Notes under the pieces: generated by a model
What the model saw: the letters and a program-made list of their open reading frames with translations, nothing else
What the model was told of the DNA's origin: nothing
Database searches by the model: none
Assembly (NCBI GenBank): GCA_963678705.1
Contig: OY783208.1
Coordinates: forward strand, 13,885,782-13,949,781
DNA: 64,000 bases
Direction: 5' to 3'
Origin: Panorpa germanica
Lineage: Eukaryota > Arthropoda > Insecta > Mecoptera > Panorpidae
Program-made: the position numbers and the translations under genes
Shown: piece by piece, positions 46,303-64,000 of the stretch
How the letters are laid out: each line of letters opens with the position of its first letter
Position numbering within the stretch: position 1 is the first letter of the stretch

Positions 46303-47538
46303 GGCGCTTATTTTGCTTATTCCGACGGGGCTGTTTCACGATGGTCTGGTGTCGTGCCACCGATTTAGGTATTGTGAAAGCCCCGTCGGAAGTATTTGGT
46401 AACTATCAGACGTCTAAGTCGATTGGTTGAAAACATAGGTGAAGTTACCAACAAAAATTTAAAATATTAACTAAAAAAAAGTCCTTTTTAAATTCAAAAT
46501 GTTATGATTAATAAATAAAATACACTTGTATTTAACAGTACAAACGTTTGTATTAAAATTGATTTAATGATAAAATGCGAAAATAACAATTAGACACCTA
46601 GAGTTACAGGAAAATAAATACAACATTTATTGTAATTAATTTATTATACTATAATAATTCTGTACGTATAATTTGTATCATAATTTGGAAATTGGAAATA
46701 AATGATACAAACTAATAAAATTAACAAAATAACATAATTCAACAACACTCATCAGAGTAATACAAGTACATTTACAGAAGCACATCATCGAAACTGTCAA
46801 ATAACTACATTATTATCAATATAATCGTTTGTTGTTCTTGTCAAATAATCCTAACCTATATTTTTTTAAAGTCAAACTATTAAATATGCTAAATAAAAAA
46901 TATTAAAACATAATTCGTATTTGCAAATATAAAAATTATAGGCAATTATTTAATTAGCTAGACCACTCTTTTTAAACTTGTACAAAAATTACTGTATTTT
47001 CATATGTTTTATTTTTAATATCATTCAATATTTGGAAAAAGATTAGATTTTTATATAGAATACTGTAGATTTCTACCAAGTCCGATGTCGGATCAGTGTT
47101 ACCAGGCAGCTTAATAGGTGCCTGGTAAATAGCGTCGTATTCACGGCGTTTCCTAGACACGTCGTGTATCAGACGTCGTTGTCAGAGTTGCAAAATAAGT
47201 CTAATCTAATCTAATTTTTATTTTCGCACTTTATCATTAAATCAATTTTAATACAAACGTTTGTACTGTTTAATACAAGTATATGTTTATTTACTAATTT
47301 AAAAAAAAATAATTTAAAAAGAACTTTTTTTAGTTAATATTTTAAATTTTTGTTGGTAACTGTAGCTAAGTTTACGACCAATCCAATTTAACGTCAGGTA
47401 GTTATCAAACACTTCCGACGGGGCTTTCACAATACCTAAATCGATGGCACGACACCAGACCATCGTGAAACAGCCCCGTCGGATACAAATACGAACACGA
47501 CGCCTGTTCTCTACCCGACGGAGTTGCAAAATAAGCCC
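46303..47538. mobile_element. Element with about 280-bp terminal inverted repeats
   Basis: The left arm (about 46303-46586) starts GGCGCTTATTTTGC and contains CCGACGGGGCTGTTTCACG and AGCCCCGTCGGAAGT. The right arm (about 47219-47538) is its reverse complement and ends GCAAAATAAGCCC. The left arm has lost about 40 bases near its tip. A further partial copy of the tip (GAGTTGCAAAATAAG) lies inside, at about 47190. No transposase is seen. The class is unknown. Confidence 0.8.
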
Positions 47539-48127
47539 CTACTAGAACCTAAGATGTCTAATTATTTTTTAATAGCACTTTATATGTTAGGAGATATTAA
47601 CAATTAAAAAACTCATTTTGTCTCTTTAATTATTAAAGGAAAGATTCAACGTTGTATAACATTCCAAGACATGTTATCTTGCTATCTTTTTTATACAACA
47701 GAGCGTAAAATAGATATATTCCTAACAGAACTTTGACAACTTTACAGGTTACCAACCTAACAGCTCATAAATCTCTTCTATATGTATTTATATATCTAAA
47801 TATGAAATATTATTTACAGCTCTTTCGAGGAACAATAACATTTCACCATAAGGTATTATTCTTTGAATTGACTTGGTTATTTCCACTACCAACAACTACA
47901 AAACATTACCACAGCGCTGACCTACTCATCAAATAACTGACGTATACAATGCATTTCACGTGATACAAACGGCCGACCATCTCTAGTGCTAAAACTACAA
48001 TTTCAATTTTTAATGGTAAATCTCCGTCAATATTTAGATATTTAATAAAATAGACACACTAATACACATTTCTTAACATAAATTTCAATCAACAATTGAA
48101 AAATCGACCCCTAAAAAATGAGTACAA
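47539..48127. mobile_element. GGGCTTGTGTCCT element, inverted, missing one end
   Basis: Reverse orientation relative to 32415-33037. It runs from the CTAGAACCT word to AAATGAGTACAAC and abuts the long-TIR element at 47538, which seems to have inserted in it or replaced its tip. It ends about 190 bases before the start codon of the EGF/PKD-like gene. Confidence 0.72.
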
Positions 48128-48280
48128 CAAAAGAGTTCAAATATTTAATTTCTAGAAGCTATCGTTAGAGTCCAATTTAAAATGAAATATTTTACTTTCC
48201 TGTTAAAGCTAAATCTAGCAATCGCTTTAATTATATAAAACTATAACATCAGAATAAATGTGTGAACGATTTATTTTATC

Positions 48281-48290
48281 TTTATAAAGT
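48281..48290 (+). promoter_or_regulatory. Possible TATA box
   Basis: TTTATAAAGT lies about 40 bases before the ATG at 48321. That would leave a very short 5' leader. Weak evidence in AT-rich DNA. Confidence 0.25.
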
Positions 48291-48320
48291 ATTTTAATGA
48301 ACTGAACTAAAATTATAACA

Positions 48321-63817
<15,497 letters not shown>

Positions 63818-64000
63818 GTAAAGAAACTGCTATAAACTTTGTTATAATAATCAATTTAAGAATCCTTATTGAAAACTAACATGTTAAACAAAGGAAACTC
63901 TTTGGATGTGTAATTATGTCATTATTACATTATTAGTCACAAAGTTAGAAAAACTATTAACAAAATCAGAAGTGTGAGAGTCGATGTAAATGAAAATATA

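Overview
The window looks like insect nuclear DNA. It is very AT-rich, its genes are split by introns, and most of it is transposable-element debris of families common in insects: Jockey and R1-type non-LTR elements, an errantivirus-like LTR element, mariner/Tc1, Mutator-like, PIF/Harbinger and Helitron pieces, MITEs and (TA)n tracts. I cannot name the order or species. All calls come from reading the sequence and from family motifs recognised by eye. No database search was run.

Layout. 1-660 is a repeat with an inverted partner at 54.46-55.06 kb. 2.3-6.85 kb is an almost complete Jockey-clade element on the minus strand with a 13-bp target duplication. 6.9-8.5 kb holds repeated non-coding units. 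8.76-9.95 kb is a three-exon Mutator-like transposase pseudogene (minus). 10.3-10.85 kb is a local tandem duplication. 11.7-19.1 kb holds two pieces of a Helitron (minus), with an errantivirus-like element (12264-17996, 4-bp target duplication AGCC) lying between them. 19.3-20.2 kb is a decayed C2H2 zinc-finger gene.

22.4-41.3 kb carries three paralogous copies of a THAP-domain gene. Copies A (22447-25557) and B (28597-31317) lie head to tail on the plus strand. Both can be read as open four-exon genes (260 and 255 codons) with introns at matching positions and phases. Copy C (about 37640-41294, minus) is a broken copy in inverted orientation. MITEs, a Tc1-like element with 30-bp inverted ends, PIF/Harbinger pieces and zinc-finger scraps lie in and around them. 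42.2-47.6 kb is dense in TIR elements, including a PIF/Harbinger derivative and a foldback element with about 290-bp arms.

48321 to the right edge is a host gene on the plus strand. Four exons join in phase: a signal peptide, two EGF-like modules (the second split by intron 1), then extracellular beta-sandwich-like sequence that recalls PKD/REJ regions of polycystin-1-type proteins. Its introns are expanded by TEs. Intron 3 is nearly filled by a 7.7-kb structure with about 0.8-kb inverted ends that contains R1, mariner and RNase H fragments.

The best candidates for something undescribed are the THAP gene cluster, with its conserved motif KRKRLVADALEEY and a stop codon shared by A and B, and the EGF/PKD-like gene. 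Much of the rest is a readable record of nested transposition.
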